Below are positions 13,051-28,000 of a stretch of 64,000 nucleotides of DNA, one piece after another (within the stretch, counting starts at the first letter, position 1; each line of letters opens with the position of its first letter). The DNA is from Marthasterias glacialis (Eukaryota > Echinodermata > Asteroidea > Forcipulatida > Asteriidae). Below the pieces are notes generated by a model, which worked only from the letters and a program-made list of their open reading frames with translations, was not told the DNA's origin and made no database searches. The stretch covers positions 188,501 through 252,500 of the forward strand of contig OU452225.1 in assembly GCA_911728455.2 (NCBI GenBank), written 5' to 3'. Made by a program: the position numbers and the translations under genes.

Positions 13051-16000
13051 TTAAGAAAAATCCCCATCAAACTCAATAGAGCTGATAGAGGGCGTGCTTG
13101 CCAAGTCTACAAGGTCCAAAGTGGGGTCATGATCAATCAGGGCTGAGGTCATCTCTGAGAACGCATCACTGTTCTCATCATCTGTCAAGAACATTCATAG
13201 TAAAAGAACAAAGAAAGAATATAAGAATTGTGACTCCTTATCTACATGTACTTTAACAGCAGTTCAGTTAAACACTTTAAATGCCATTTTTTCATAATCA
13301 ATAGAAATGTATAAAATCTGCAACATTCTTGCAAGGTTTGCCTTTGATAATTAGTGAAATTAGATGAATATGATTTGTATTGCTTCCAAACATGAGATAT
13401 TCCATAACATGCAACCAACTTGAAAACACAAAGGAGTCAGATTTTCTTGATATAAAAACTAAACAAAACTTTAAACTGTTAAAAATTATGTAAAGGGTTA
13501 GGTATTACCTTTAGGATATGTTGAATACATGTTTGAGGGTTAGGTGTTACCTTTAGGATTGGGTTAGGTGTTACTTTTAGGATATGTTGAATACATGTTT
13601 AAGGGTTAGGTGTTACCTTTAGGATTGGGTTAGGTGTTACCTTTAGGATAGGGCTTGGTGTTACCTTTAGGATATGTTGAATACATGTTTAAGGGTTAGG
13701 TATTACCTTTAGGATATGTTGAATTCTTGTTTGAGGGTTAGATGTTACCTTTAGGATATGTTGAATACATGTTTAAGGGTTAGGTGTTACCTTTAGGATA
13801 TGTTGAATTCTTGTTTGAGGGTTAGGTGTTACCTTTAGGGTATGTTGAATACATGTTTAAGGGTTAGGTGTTACCTTTAGGAAATGTTGAATACATGTTT
13901 GAGTGTTAGGTGTTACCTTTAGGATATGTTGAATACTTGTTTAAGGGTTAGGTGTTACCTTTAGGATATGTTGAATTCTTGTTTGAGGGTTAGGTGTTAC
14001 CTTTAGGATATGTTGAATACATGTTTAAGGGTTAGGTGTTACCTTTAGGGAATGATTAATACATGTTTGAGGGTTAGGTGTTACCTTTAGGGAATGTTCA
14101 ATACATGTTTGAGTGTTAGGTGTTACTTTTAAGATATGTTGAATACATGTTTGAGGGTTAGGTGTTACCTTTAGGATATGTTGAATTCTTGTTTGAGGGT
14201 TAGGTGTTACCTTTAGGGTATGTTGAATACATGTTTAAGGGTTAGGTGTTACCTTTAGGGAATGTTCAATACATGTTTGAGTGTTAGGTGTTACTTTTAA
14301 GATATGTTGAATACATGTTTGAGGGTTAGGTGTTACCTTTAGGATATGTTGAATACATGTTTAAGGGTTAGGTGTTACCTTTAGGGAATGTTCAATACAT
14401 GTTTGAGTGTTAGGTGTTACTTTTAAGATATGTTGAATACATGTTTAAGGGTTAGGTGTTACCTTTAGGGAATGTTCAATACATGTTTGAGTGTTAGGTG
14501 TTACTTTTAAGATATGTTGAATACATGTTTGAGGGTTAGGTGTTACCTTTAGGATATGTTGAATACATGTTTGAGGGTTAGGTGTTACCTTTGGGATATG
14601 TTGAATACATGTTTAAGGGTTAGGTGTTACCTTTAGGGAATGATTAATATATGTTTGAGTGTTAGGTGTTACTTTTAAGATATGTTGAATACATGTTTAA
14701 GGGTTAGGTGTTACCTTTAGGATATGTTGAATACATGTTTCTTTGCACATTTTTAGCTCGGTGTGGGGGAAGGTCAAGCGAGAAGTCTTCACTTGATGAA
14801 CTAGCAAGACTCAGACTCACATCAAACTCATCACTATCGGATACCTGGCGGATATGAGCTGCTGGCAGCCTGTGTGGCCGAGTTGATCTTAGTTTCCTTT
14901 CTGGACTACGTTTCCTACTGGTGTCTGTCAAAAAAAATAAGACATGAATGACTGATATTGAATTAAGACATGAATGATTGATATTGAACATGATAAGTAA
15001 GACTGTCAGGGAGGGGACTTGATGGTCCAGGGGAGAGAAAAGGTGGGCACTGGGGAGCCAGGTGAAGGATTTAGAGGAGGGCAAAGATTGATCCATGAGA
15101 GGCAGAGGTGGGTACAGGGGAGGATAATCAAGGGTCAATGGGGAACACAGTGGTGAGTTCAAGGAAGGGCAGTAGTGGGTACAGTAGGAGCTGATGTGGG
15201 CACTGGTAACAATGGATCAATGAGAGGCAGAGGTTGGTACGGGGGGGGGGGGGGATTAAGAATCAATGGGGAACACAGTGGTGAGTTCAAGGAAGGGCAG
15301 TAGTGGGTACAGTAGGAGCTGATATGGGCACTGGTAACAATGGATCAATGAGAGGCAGAGGTGGGTACAGGGGAGGATAATCAAGGGTCAATGGGGATCA
15401 CAGTGGTGAGTTCAAGGAAGGGCAGTAGTGGGTACAGTAGGAGCTGATGTGGGCACTGGTAACAATGGATCAATGAGAGGCAGAGGTTGGTACGGGGGGG
15501 GGGGGTGATTAAGAATCAATGGGGAACACAGTGGTGAGTTCAAGGAAGGGCAGTAGTGGGTACAGTAGGAGTTGATATGGGCACTGGTAACAATGGATCA
15601 ATGAGAGGCAGAGGTGGGTACAGGGGAGGATAATCAAGGGTCAATGGGGATCACAGTGGTGAGTTCAAGGAAGGGCAGTAGTGGGTACAGTAGGAGCTGA
15701 TATGGGCACTGGTAACAATGGATCAATGAGAGGCAGAGGTGGGTACAGGGGAGGATAATCAAGGGTCAATGGGGATCACAGTGGTGAGTTCAAGGAAGGG
15801 CAGTAGTGGGTACAGTAGGAGCTGATGTGGGCACTGGTAACAATGGATCAATGAGAGGCAGAGGTTGGTACGGGGGGGGGGGGGGATTAAGAATCAATGG
15901 GGAACACAGTGGTGAGTTCAAGGAAGGGCAGTAGTGGGTACAGTAGGAGCTGATATGGGCACTGGTAACAATGGATCAATGAGAGGCAGAGGTGGGTACA

Positions 16001-19000
16001 GGGGAGGATAATCAAGGGTCAATGGGGATCACAGTGGTGAGTTCAAGGAAGGGCAGTAGTGGGTACAGTAGGAGCTGATGTGGGCACTGGTAACAATGGA
16101 TCAATGAGAGGCAGAGGTTGGTACGGGGGGGGGGTGATTAAGAATCAATGGGGAACACAGTGGTGAGTTCAAAGGAGGGCAGTGTAGGGTACAGGGGGAG
16201 CTGATGTGGGCACTGGTAACAATGGATCAATGAGAGGCAGAGGTGGGTCCGGGGGGGGGGGGTGATTAAGGGTCAATGAGGAACACAGTGGTGAGTTCAA
16301 GGGAGGATGGAAGTTGATTTAGAGAGGGCAGTAGTGAATCCAGGAGGGAAGTAGTGAATCCAGGAGGGCAGTAGTGAACCTGGGAAGGGAAGTAGTGAAT
16401 CCAGGAGGGCAGTAGTTAACCTGGGAAGGGCAGTAGTGAATCCAGGGAGGGCAATAGTGGATACAGAGAGGGCAGCAGTGAATTTGGACAGAGGTATATT
16501 GAGTCCAGGGGAGGGCAGTAGTTGATCCATAGGGGATTCTGTTTGGTCAAGTGAGTTTATGAGAGGTCAGTGGCGAGTTCAGGGAAGGCATTAATGAATA
16601 ATTGGGCAGAATCCTTCCTTGCTGCTACTTCCAATTTCATCCAGATGTGCCAAGGGGACAAAATGGCATCTGAAAGTAAGTTCAGCAAGCTATTCAAGCA
16701 TTATGAGTGCAGTTTAGACCACTTTTGTACATTATAAATAGATATCTAGTGTGATTCGACAGTAAGAATGGAAGACATAGATGTAGTAGCTGAAAGATGA
16801 GTGGGTAAGGGGCCCTAAAACTCTTACCATCACCAAAATAAAATTATAAAATAAACAATTTTAAAACAGGACAAAGTGTAGGGGCATGAAAGTAATGAAC
16901 TGAATTTGATTTATAGTTCAATGCACCGTGTGCCAAAAAATAACAATTACAACATAAAAGGCCTAAGCAAACAAGTTGTGGAGAAACATTAAAGAAATCA
17001 CGCTTTTCAATTTTGTGCTTAATGTCACTGTGAATTTGGTTTTATATTATGATCTCACATAGCAGTGCTCTCAGTATGTGAACAGTTTAAAAATGTGGAA
17101 ATATCAAGATCAATGTCATGTATGCTTAAATTTACCCTTAAGCTTTAACAATACACCTGGACTAAATTTAAAATCCACAGTTGTGTGTACCATTCTGCAT
17201 TGTCATTTCTCTACCAAGGGACTATGCATTGTGTGGCATCAATCACAACATCTGCACATTCATTCATTATTACTGCCTTTATCAACACGCTTTAAAAAAC
17301 TGCAACGCAATTAATCAACACCAACTGTGACAAACTGTGAACAGCTAATTCTTACAAGTCATGTAGGATTCCAAACTCCATCTTTCTGACTTAATTATCC
17401 TCAGGGGGGACACAATTAGACCCCAGGGCTTTAAACAGAATTCTAAACCATGACAACCTCTTCTAAATTGAGCAGGATTTCCTTGACTAACTGACTATGT
17501 GAATGTTGTAACATGATTCAATTGCTACAAACTTCCCTGTCTAGTTTTGTTTGTTTCATGCAAGCGCAACTAAACCAGACAACCTTTATCCCAAGGAAAC
17601 AACCCCTGGGTCTCACCCTCTGGGCTCATGGTTAGAGGCAAAGTATAAAGCGGAAGAAGAATGCATTCATTCTAGTTCTCTTGTTTGTCAGAAAAATATC
17701 ATACAACTATCCAGTTTAAATTGCATCAAAATAGGTGCTTACATTAAAAAAAAAAATAAAAATAAACTAAAAAAAAAATTAAACATAAAGTAATAAACCA
17801 CAGAACGTTGGCATGTAGGTCGCAGGTTCAAATCCTTACCCAAGTCACATTTCTTTGTTCAACCATGAACAGTTTTTGTAACATTATTAAGTTAAGTTTT
17901 AGGCAAATTTTGAGTTTATTTTGTCATTTCTTTTAAAAAATCGATAAGCTGGACTGTTAAAAACTTTGGCTTAAAAGTGAGTTTTATAAAACAAATTTGG
18001 AAAGACATGGTTACCAATGCTTCCAGACATTGAGAAAATGCATTATCATATTTGTCAATAAAATAACAAGAACTTTGGCCAATATTTTTCTACTATACAA
18101 ATACTGTAGCTGCAGTGGGCAAAGACTGTAAACAATAATATTTGAATATACCAAAATGAAAAATCATCCAGTGATTATTTTAGTCAAATAATGTATGCAT
18201 CTATTGCTAACTCTTGATCCTACAATTTAGAATTAGAGTGTCACCAAGTTCCAAATTCATGCTAGATTAATCTAAATAGTTACACATTTAAGTGCAGTCA
18301 AACCTGTTCCAGATCAGATTTGACCCCATCAAACAACAACAGCAATGAGTTCCTCATCCCACTACTGTACTAACATTTCATTTCTATTGATGAACAGCAG
18401 TTTGAGCTACTAGGTCTGAAAATTATCAGCTTTTTGAAAACATGTGTGCCACTGTCAGTAGAAACTATGGTGTACAGCAAATTATTGCGTACGAATGCAA
18501 TAACAAATTAAGATGCATAAATCATCCAGCCAACCAGGGACTACTAGTGAGAAAAAAAGGAATCTCTGGGGAGGGGGCAGTCAAAGGATGCCCCCTTTCA
18601 ACCTGTTTCCATTCCTAGGATGACAAGAAAGCCAGAAGTCAAGGTCTGACTGGACAGGATAAATTGAGGGTCCCAATCAAGCTGCTGAAATCTCAAGGTA
18701 TCCTGTGACAAGAAGTGCGTGTTTAAAGTGGAAATGTGTTCAAGTGGTTTGCCATAAAGGGAAATCAGCGTTCTTTGGTGAGAACATTTCAAGATGTTAA
18801 CTCCAGATCCAATTAATGAATTGGCTAACGAGTCGGAAACCTTGTCAGCTTGACTATTTTTATGTCAACCTTTTTAGTCATGTTTTAAGGTTATGATATT
18901 TTCAAACAGTGAATTGCTATTTTTCATGGTCAAATGAAATTAGTTATTGTTCCGATGAGGTATCGCCTCTGGCAGTTTACTAGACTGACTTTCTTTTCAT

Positions 19001-22000
19001 CTAGATGTTGATGACCTTGTAGATAGCAATTAAACTGCAGCTTTTAAAATGTGGATTTCTTTTCTTAATATACCTCACATTTACCTCCATGTAAGTATTT
19101 ATAATTAATCAAAATCAGTACTGTCTACAATAGGAATTAATGCATCTTTCTTCTACATAGTGCCGTGGTCAGATTTCAATTCCAAACATACAGGCCACCA
19201 ATTTTAAACTCAGCTGCAAACAGAAAAAAATGCTTGCCTTAACATTTGGGAAACCAGACACAATGTAAATGGCATTATGACGCAAATATCTTCTGTGCTG
19301 GGCCAAATTTCATTACTTGACAAATTTCTGCTAAGCAAAGATGAGCAGGATACCAGTCGAAAATGGTACATGTGACATGGTATTTCGCTGGTAAACTAAA
19401 TCTGGTAAGCATAATTTGTTTTGTGCTGAAGCAGCTCTATGAATTTGGGCTCTTGTCAGCAGATTTGTTTACAGCAATAGAGTTAATCAGGGACTGTATA
19501 TTGAATACTAACTGGTCCCCTGAACTAATGTAACTGCTGCTTCAAGGGTTAAAAAAACCAATGATTTCGTTTTAGCCATACATGAATGCATGATAGTTAC
19601 CATCTACAATGTACTTAGTTCTTGTCTGAGTCCTGTAAGAAAAATCCCACAGGCATCTCAGGTGGGATTCCAACCAATGTCATAACCTCCAACATTCTAG
19701 AGCATTTGTCTCTTGGTTCAATATCTGCAAAGCCTGGTTCACAACCATTACTGTTCAATTTGTCTTCTCTGTAATAGTTGCACAAATATTTCAATCTATT
19801 TGACAAAGTGTTTGTGTAAAGAAACCCCATTTAAAGTCTGATTTAAAATCCTATGCTCAAGGAGACAACTATTTATTGTTGATGTTTTTCCTTCATGCTA
19901 GGATATCAGTAACCTTTACTGTGGATGTGGGGCTACAGAATAAAGAGCAGACCACACCCTTCCCAATGCCCAATCCATCCAGCACCATACGGAGCACAAG
20001 ACCTGATAAACTTAGATGAAGATACAAAACAATGGTTGAACTAACGGCAGGCAGAAGTATTATCAACCCAATAAACCAAAAAAGTAAACCTTCACAATCA
20101 GCAATCTGGGATATTACAGATAACTGTCAAAACAGACCATGGACTCAAGTAAAGTACTAACTTTGATATGATGAAATGACTTGCAGAAATGTGTACGTCA
20201 CTTCATTTAGTTTCAAAGTACAATACAAAAAGGACTGACAAACTAAACAAGAAATGTAGAAAAGCTGGAGTTGCCTGATCCAGATGTCAGAATGACATGT
20301 GCGTCAGTCACATGGGGAAACAATCAGGATAAGGAAAGGGTTGCTATGTTGGGACTGAGTGGAACATGGTCCATAATTAAATCATGGTCAATAATTCAAT
20401 CTTGTCATCAGGACAATCAATACTATAATGACTTCAATGTTCTTGTTCTTGCTGTAACCAGCTGGCCAGCCTGAACCGTGATTTCATCAGATTTGTACAA
20501 GTAAGCAAATTCATGTACAGCAAGCCAGAAAATAAAACTCTTACAGAAAAATCCTCCACAAAGCAGAATGTCACAGAAAAAAAACAATTCCTTATTTAAG
20601 TAGTACTTGTAGATGTAAATTAAGAAGTAAAAAAAGAAAGAACAAGGTTTAGAAGGACCTTAACACCATGTGAGTTCAGAAACACAATCATTGTGATTCA
20701 TAAAATAAGTACTGTGCCATTTTAGACTTAATAAAATTGTGACATAAAGTAGCCAGAACATGAGTATTGAGGTTTGAACTTGCAACAACTGCCACCAATT
20801 TCTAAACATCTTTTTCCCATGCTAAACTTGACAACTGATTAACTTGATTGTTGTATTGACCTAATGTCAGATGATGATCAACACCCATGATAAATCTTGA
20901 TAGCACCATTTTGGGAGTCACATTCCCATTGTGTTACTGTGTAGAGCGCACAGTTTAATGGATGGTCACCATATCTTTACATGCAACTTGACTCCCAAAA
21001 TGGCAGATGATTGGCAGACAGTAGCAACATGTGATGTCAATTCAATGTGCTGCCTAGTGCCTATCCAGGGTAATCACCAAATGTCTGTAAAAAGCAGCTT
21101 CGGCAAAGACTGCTTGGTAAAGTACCCAAGTGCCAAATTCAATATTAATTTTAGACAGTGTACAGGTCAGCAATGGCCGTTTCTCAGTAGCCACTACTGT
21201 ACGGTTGTGTAGTGCGGACTACGGCTGTGTAGAAGTCATCTTACATATGTGTCTGAGACACACACTTCTAGCGTTTTCCCGTATCAATCAACCTTACAAC
21301 ACCATGTGCAGCAGGGATAAATCAATGACAATATGAACCGGCGGCAGTAGTGAGCCACAGTATATCATTCACTCCTCCTCTAAATAGGGAAAAGCGGTTA
21401 GAGTGGCGGCCATTGCTTGTTCTATTGTATCCTTATTAATAGCCATCAGAGGCTAGGACCATGCAACTGGTATAAATCAAATGGTGACAGGTTGACAAGT
21501 ATAATTACTTGTGAGATTTGTCACACTGGGCGTTGCTAGCGTACACCACCCCTAGTACATCCTGAGCCAATCCTTCATAGGATATTCAAGCACTTGGCAG
21601 GTTTAAGGCTACATGTAGATGTAAAATGCTCACTTTCTTGACAGACTCTTGTTCACACATTGAACTAGACTTACATATGACCTGTTCTACAAAATGAGAG
21701 CAAAGTAAAAAAACAACATTCATAGCAGATGCGAGGTCAAAGTTGAACACATTAACTATTCAGAATATTCAATGATCTCATGCTCTTGTGTGGAGTGAAA
21801 TTTGTATCTAAGTGTAAGACAAAGATTTGTCCAAAGTTCATCTAGAAATGCTACGTCTCCATTTCAAACCAAAAAACCAACTATGATCTCACTCTTCTTC
21901 TGAGGGAAGGTAAGGTAATGTATAACACACATTCTACAGAACATTATGTGAATGGATTAAGCAATTTTCACAGCCTTTGAACTCATGATTTAGTTTTGTT

Positions 22001-25000
22001 GGCTCAGTAGACGTTTAAGCTCAATAAAATCTACTCACTGGTTCAAATCAGTGAAACAATTGCACCCACCAGCTTGCCATGAATAATCTATACTTATTTA
22101 AAGATTTCTTTTTTTTTACGCTCAAAGTTTTAAATGTTCAGCTTTGAATTAAACAAAAACAAATTTGTACTCAGAGGTGTTTGTGGTGTGTCATGCCGAT
22201 CGGTCTATTCCAGCGGACTCAAGTTCTGACGTTGGTTTGAATCTCCACCTTGACACCATGTCCTTGAGCAAAACACTTAACTATAATTGCTTCTCTTCAC
22301 CCAGGGGTAAAATGTGAGGGCAGAGATGGTTCTTGTGATTGATTTAGCTTGACACTCTATATAATTGGCAGCGCAGGCTGTATACTCCCCAGGGAGCTAA
22401 GATGGTTTAAGGAATGAAGTAAATGGCCCAGTAACCAGGCAGGTAAATAATGTTTATGCACCATGATTGGCGCGTATCAGAGTTCAGTGTTCACATCTTG
22501 GGCTGGGTGATCGTTAAGGAATGAAGTAAATGGCCCAGTAACCAGGCAGGTAAATAATGTTTATGCACCATGATTGGCGCGTATCAGAGTTCAGTGTTCA
22601 CATCTTGGGCTGGGTGATCGTTAAGGAATGAAGTAAATGGCCCAGTGACCAGGCAGGTAAATAATGTTTATGCACCATGATTGGCGTGTATCAGAGTTCA
22701 GTGTTCACATCTTGGGCTGGGTGATCGTTAAGGAATGAAGTAAATGGCCCAGTGACCAGGCAGGTAAATAATGTTTATGCACCATGATTGGCGCGTATCA
22801 GAGTTCAGTGTTCACATCTTGGGCTGGGTGATCGTTAAGGAATGAAGTAAATGGCCCAGTGACCAGGCAGGTAAATAATGTTTATGCACCATGATTGGCG
22901 TGTATCAGAGTTCAGTGTTCACATCTTGGGCTGGGTGATCGTTAAGGAATGAAGTAAATGGCCCAGTAACCAGGCAGGTAAATAATGTTTATGCACCATG
23001 ATTGGCGTGTATCAGAGTTCAGTGTTCACATCTTGGGCTGGGTGATCGTTAAGGAATGAAGTAAATGGCCCAGTGACCAGGCAGGTAAATAATGTTCATG
23101 CACCATGATTGGCGTGTATCAGAGTTCAGTGTTCAAATCTTGGGCTGGGTGATCGTTGTTTGAACACTACACCTTTAATCTATAAATAGTTAAGAAAAAA
23201 TAAAATAAATACAAAAATCTGACACTTTTTTCAATTCTCATTTTTCAAGAAACAAATTGCAATCAATTCATAATGATCCTGTAGACTTAACCACCAGAAC
23301 TTAAATCTGGTGCACCATACCACTTGGCAATGACACGCTTCAAACAGTTCCGAGTACAAAAGAGCACCAAAGTGGACGACGTGATAACGAAGATTTCTAT
23401 CAGTTGACTGGTTATGGCTGGTGTTATCTTAGATGAAGACATGATAGGTTACCTTTACTTGAAGACAACTTGTTCAACGAGTTACCACCAATAGCTGGGA
23501 TGTTACCCAGTGATGAGTTTTTTCCCAGTGAGCTGGGCTGTTCCTGAATCAGTCTCTGTGAACCAACCAGGGGCATTTGATCCTCAAGTCTATCAACAGT
23601 AGACATTAGCCGACTCATCTCCGATCTACACAAAAATAAAAAAACAAGCATGAAGATGAGGTAAGGAAAGGGAAATTGTTGTAGACCTGCCGAGCTGGCT
23701 TAAATCTCTTGAGAACATGGTTGTATATTATTGATGCCATACACCCAGGAGCCCCAGACATAACTGATTTAAAGATTTGTTTAATTCCTTTCATAATGTT
23801 TTCCATTAAAAAGCCATTTCTGAAATAGTGAATGGTAAAAGTGTTAATTCACTTCAGAAACTATATCAAAGCCCTTTACTACTGAAGTAGGTCAAACCAT
23901 GTCACCCTGTATGGCTGTTTGAGGTGTACTAGGGTAAGCCTCTTATTGTCTCATCTTATAGTATGATGACAAGTTTTAATACATGTTCATTTTTTGCATC
24001 GGGGATAAAGATTATTATTTGTACTGTTTTACACATATACCGATGTGCGCTAAGTTTTCACATGACTCGGGAAAGTATTGAGTATACAGTGCTTAACACA
24101 CATCGGCTAATGGGTAAAACATTACAAATAATATGACAAGTTTTATGACCAATAATAAAAAACTTCCCTGAGTTTTCCCACCATCACCATTCAAATGCAA
24201 TCCCACTTTTTATTTATTTAATAGTTTACAGATTAAACAAAATTGATGGTTAAAAAAGACTAAAGTTGCAGACACAACATTGAGAATTACAGTCAGAGTG
24301 TCTCAACATGTGGTTGTGATGAAACGTTTTCCTCAGAGTGGCTTGTGATCATCCATTTACATTTGGTCTGAGTATAAACCCGTGTAGATTAACCCCAAGT
24401 CTGTACATTCATCACCTGCTTGACAGCCCATTGCTGTCTCAATGGCAAACCATGCTGTGATATTAATCCATTACATTTCATCCTAGGGATTTGATGCTAC
24501 ATGTGGGATTGTATCCAATACAGACCTATAGGCAGTGATGGATCTAGGCTTATAAACAATGGATGGAAGTATAACTTTATGGTCAATATACACACATGGT
24601 TACCCTGTTGGATAAATGTGACATAATTCCATCATAAATCATACCCACTTCACTCAGACAAGCTTCAGAGCTTTATCGATTATCAACAACCCACAGGAAA
24701 TTTATTGAGCTTGTTTTTCTTTTAAGAGCACTGATAAAAACTATAAAGCTCTGGCATTACCCTTCACGTTTTGCAAAGACTCAAGATCTAGTTCAACATT
24801 TCCATTTCCATCCTTGAACTACAGATTAAATCCCGACCAGTGCAACAAGGTCACAACTCACTTTTGAAAAATAATAACTTTTTAAAATAAAATTTTGTAA
24901 CAATAATAACTGTAAGCAAAATTTATTTAGCACAAAACATAACTGAAGGAAATCTTGATGTGCAGCTTAAAAACTGAATAACCAACCAAGAAATATGGTC

Positions 25001-28000
25001 CAAACATGAGAGAGGAGGAGCTAAGTTACAATGTTCAGTCCTGAGCAAGGTGAAACAAACAGGATTTGAGATTAGATTTAAAGCAACCTTGTGAGTCAGC
25101 TGATCAGTTCAACATTTTTAATTCTGCAATCCTGCTCCATTGTATCTCACACCATTTATTTACATCATATGTACTTCCAAAGAAAGGACCTTGCTCCAGT
25201 TATGAAAAACTTTGGTTACTAAGACGTCCTAACCCACTATATGACCTTGCAATGATGTGAAGATATACTAATCATGGATCTGGAAGTAGCAAGAACTCTA
25301 CATGTGCAAGCAATGTGTTTAAATTCATGAGGTACATTGACTTAATAACAGGGTAGAGAAAGTACGTGCTCATTTCCCTAACCAATCCACTCATGATCCC
25401 TGTTGATACTTTATTCTCTAGTAAGGGCAAGGTAAAGGCAATTTTCCCACTGATAAAGGGCAACTCAGAGAGAGAAATGTAAATTTCTACTGGAACATTT
25501 CCAGGAGCATCAAAGCCATGATCAGGGGCATAGAGGCAATTGCATCCATCAAGTCTCAGGCCTGTGATTAGGAAGATTCAATTTATTTAATTGGATACAA
25601 TAAAGACCAAAGGCGCATAGTAAGTCTCTACAATCACAAACACCCCGCAAGCCCATTTCAATGTTGTCAACATGCAGCAAATGCTCAAGCAACTGTAATC
25701 AAAATCACTGGTCAACATTGAACTAGGGATATGGTGGTTCCTTGAAAATTTTGTCCTGGATTCTAGATTCAAATTCATTTCCAAATGAGGCCGTTCTATA
25801 AATGCACTTTAAAGATGTTTGCATTACAGCTTAAAAGGCATTTTGAACTCAGATTGAATATTTACGTCATAAACATGCAGTGACTGATCGGTGTAAGTTG
25901 AAATGTGTCCAACTTTTGTGAATCATTTGCTGAAGTCTAAGAATTTGACATCATAATTGGATTTGCAATTGCTTCCATAGGGACCTGTTGAGGGAGTGTG
26001 TATTGCACAGGTGCATGTATTATCTAAATGATCTCTAGCCAGGGTTAACAGTGTTACATCTATATGAAAAACAACTCCAGTCACACTGACATCAAGCAGG
26101 TTAGTGTACAGTGAATTACTCACCTTAGCTGTAATACTTCTTGGTCATTGGTTTGTCTGCCGTGAATGGATTGATTGAACTCCCTGGAATGACTTCGCTG
26201 GGAATCACACACGCTGGTCAATGTCTGCAAATACATGGTTTAAATATAACTTTATGGACAACTCCCAAGATTTCTTTGTCCGTTACTTTTATTCTCCTCA
26301 CACTGTGATACCTCTTTAGGGTCTTGTGGCGAATGATCTTTCATTCCAATTTTCCTAACAATTCATCAAACCAACCTGTGACAAGGTCATCTATTTCAGT
26401 GGTCAAAACAACAAACAGAGTGATTTATCAGGAATTTTGTGCACGATCATATAATACTGATAGGCATTTATAAGGAACTTTTAAACCAATTATCAAAGCA
26501 CCTTAAACTACTATTACCCCTGTTCTCTGGGCATTAAGCATTCCTGAAACTATCTTAACTACACACTACGCCACGACACACTACGTCAGGCTTAATTAAA
26601 TTGTGGCAATCAAAATAAGTAATGGTAACTTGCAAGGTACTCTAATGCTCTATCCTTTAACGTTTCTCTGGAAGATTAGTCCCGGTATGAGCTTAATCAT
26701 CAATCACCTTTCAAATCGGAACTAATCCATTTTATTTTTACTAGTCCTGCACTTGGTCTTTACGTGCCATGTCTGGACACCAGATATCATTCCTGTATAC
26801 CTGTTTAGAATTCAACCAACATGTTGTTGACACACTAAACCAGCATTGATGGGTTGAAATAAGACATCTCAATCCGGATCTAAGATGTAAACCAGGTTGA
26901 TTCTTACCCTATCCAGGTGATCTATCCTTCGATTGTAATCTTTACCATCTGCTTGTTGGTTGGCAATATCTATCTCATGTCTCATTAGTCTTGAATTCAG
27001 GTTCTCTATCTCTCTTCTACACACAGATAGATCTTCCTGCATCTGACGCTTACTGTGGAATTAATTCAGTATCACTTTTATTCTCATGGTTCCAATTTAA
27101 CTGCTAACCACAATATTTTGCAAGTAATTCTTTCAGATGAAACCTTGTATTTATAAATTTCAGTACAAGTCCAATTCATTTGGATCTTCAGTGGAAACAA
27201 TGATCTCATGTACTGAGACTCAGACACAGATGCAGATTCTTTTGCTTTTCCCCTTTGGGTTTTAAATGTTTTACTGAGAGTTCTGGACTGTATTCATAAT
27301 ACAATGTATTACTTATTTGTTTAAATAGTTTACATATTAGTGAAACATTGCTTCTCTGTGTGTAATAACTATGTTTGATTTTTAGTGTGAGATGTATACG
27401 GCCAACAGGAATTTCCTGTTAAAAAGGGATAATAAAGTGGAATTGGACTAATTTAATTGACTTGACTCTTTTTAGACCTTTAAGATGTAGTGAAGCTAAT
27501 TTAAATCTTGATTATCGTATACTTAATGATTCAAACAGACAGTACTCACAAATCATGAACTTCCCTTGTCAATGAGTTCAGGACATCATCACTATAACCA
27601 CTTTCAGTAGCATTCCTTTTCTGACCTATGACCTGACTCTGAAGGTCACCAAGCTGCAGAGTGACCTCTCTCTTCCATCCTTCTACTTTCCTCTCTGTCT
27701 CAAGATGCACTCCACCTTCTTGAAGACGGTGACTCAGGGAAGAGAGTTCTTGGTCAACACGTCTTAGATGGGTCTGGGTACGATCTCTCTCTCGTTCCAT
27801 TGTTTCTACTTGTCGGCTCAGAGCTTGTATAGCCTGTTCAACAAATGACAATTTAGTTTTTATAAGTAAAATGCATTTTCTTAGAATTGAAATGATGAAT
27901 CCCAGTAATGTATAAATTAAGTGTTCTTGTATGTTTTGTGTGTTCTATGTTTGTTATATTGATGACATCATCACAATAATCTTGGTAGTGCCATTTTGGG

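Noticed and set aside
13495-14740. Interstitial telomere repeats, because of GGGTTAGG words
   Set aside because: The period is 42 bp and the telomere-like word occurs once per unit. It is not TTAGGG in tandem.
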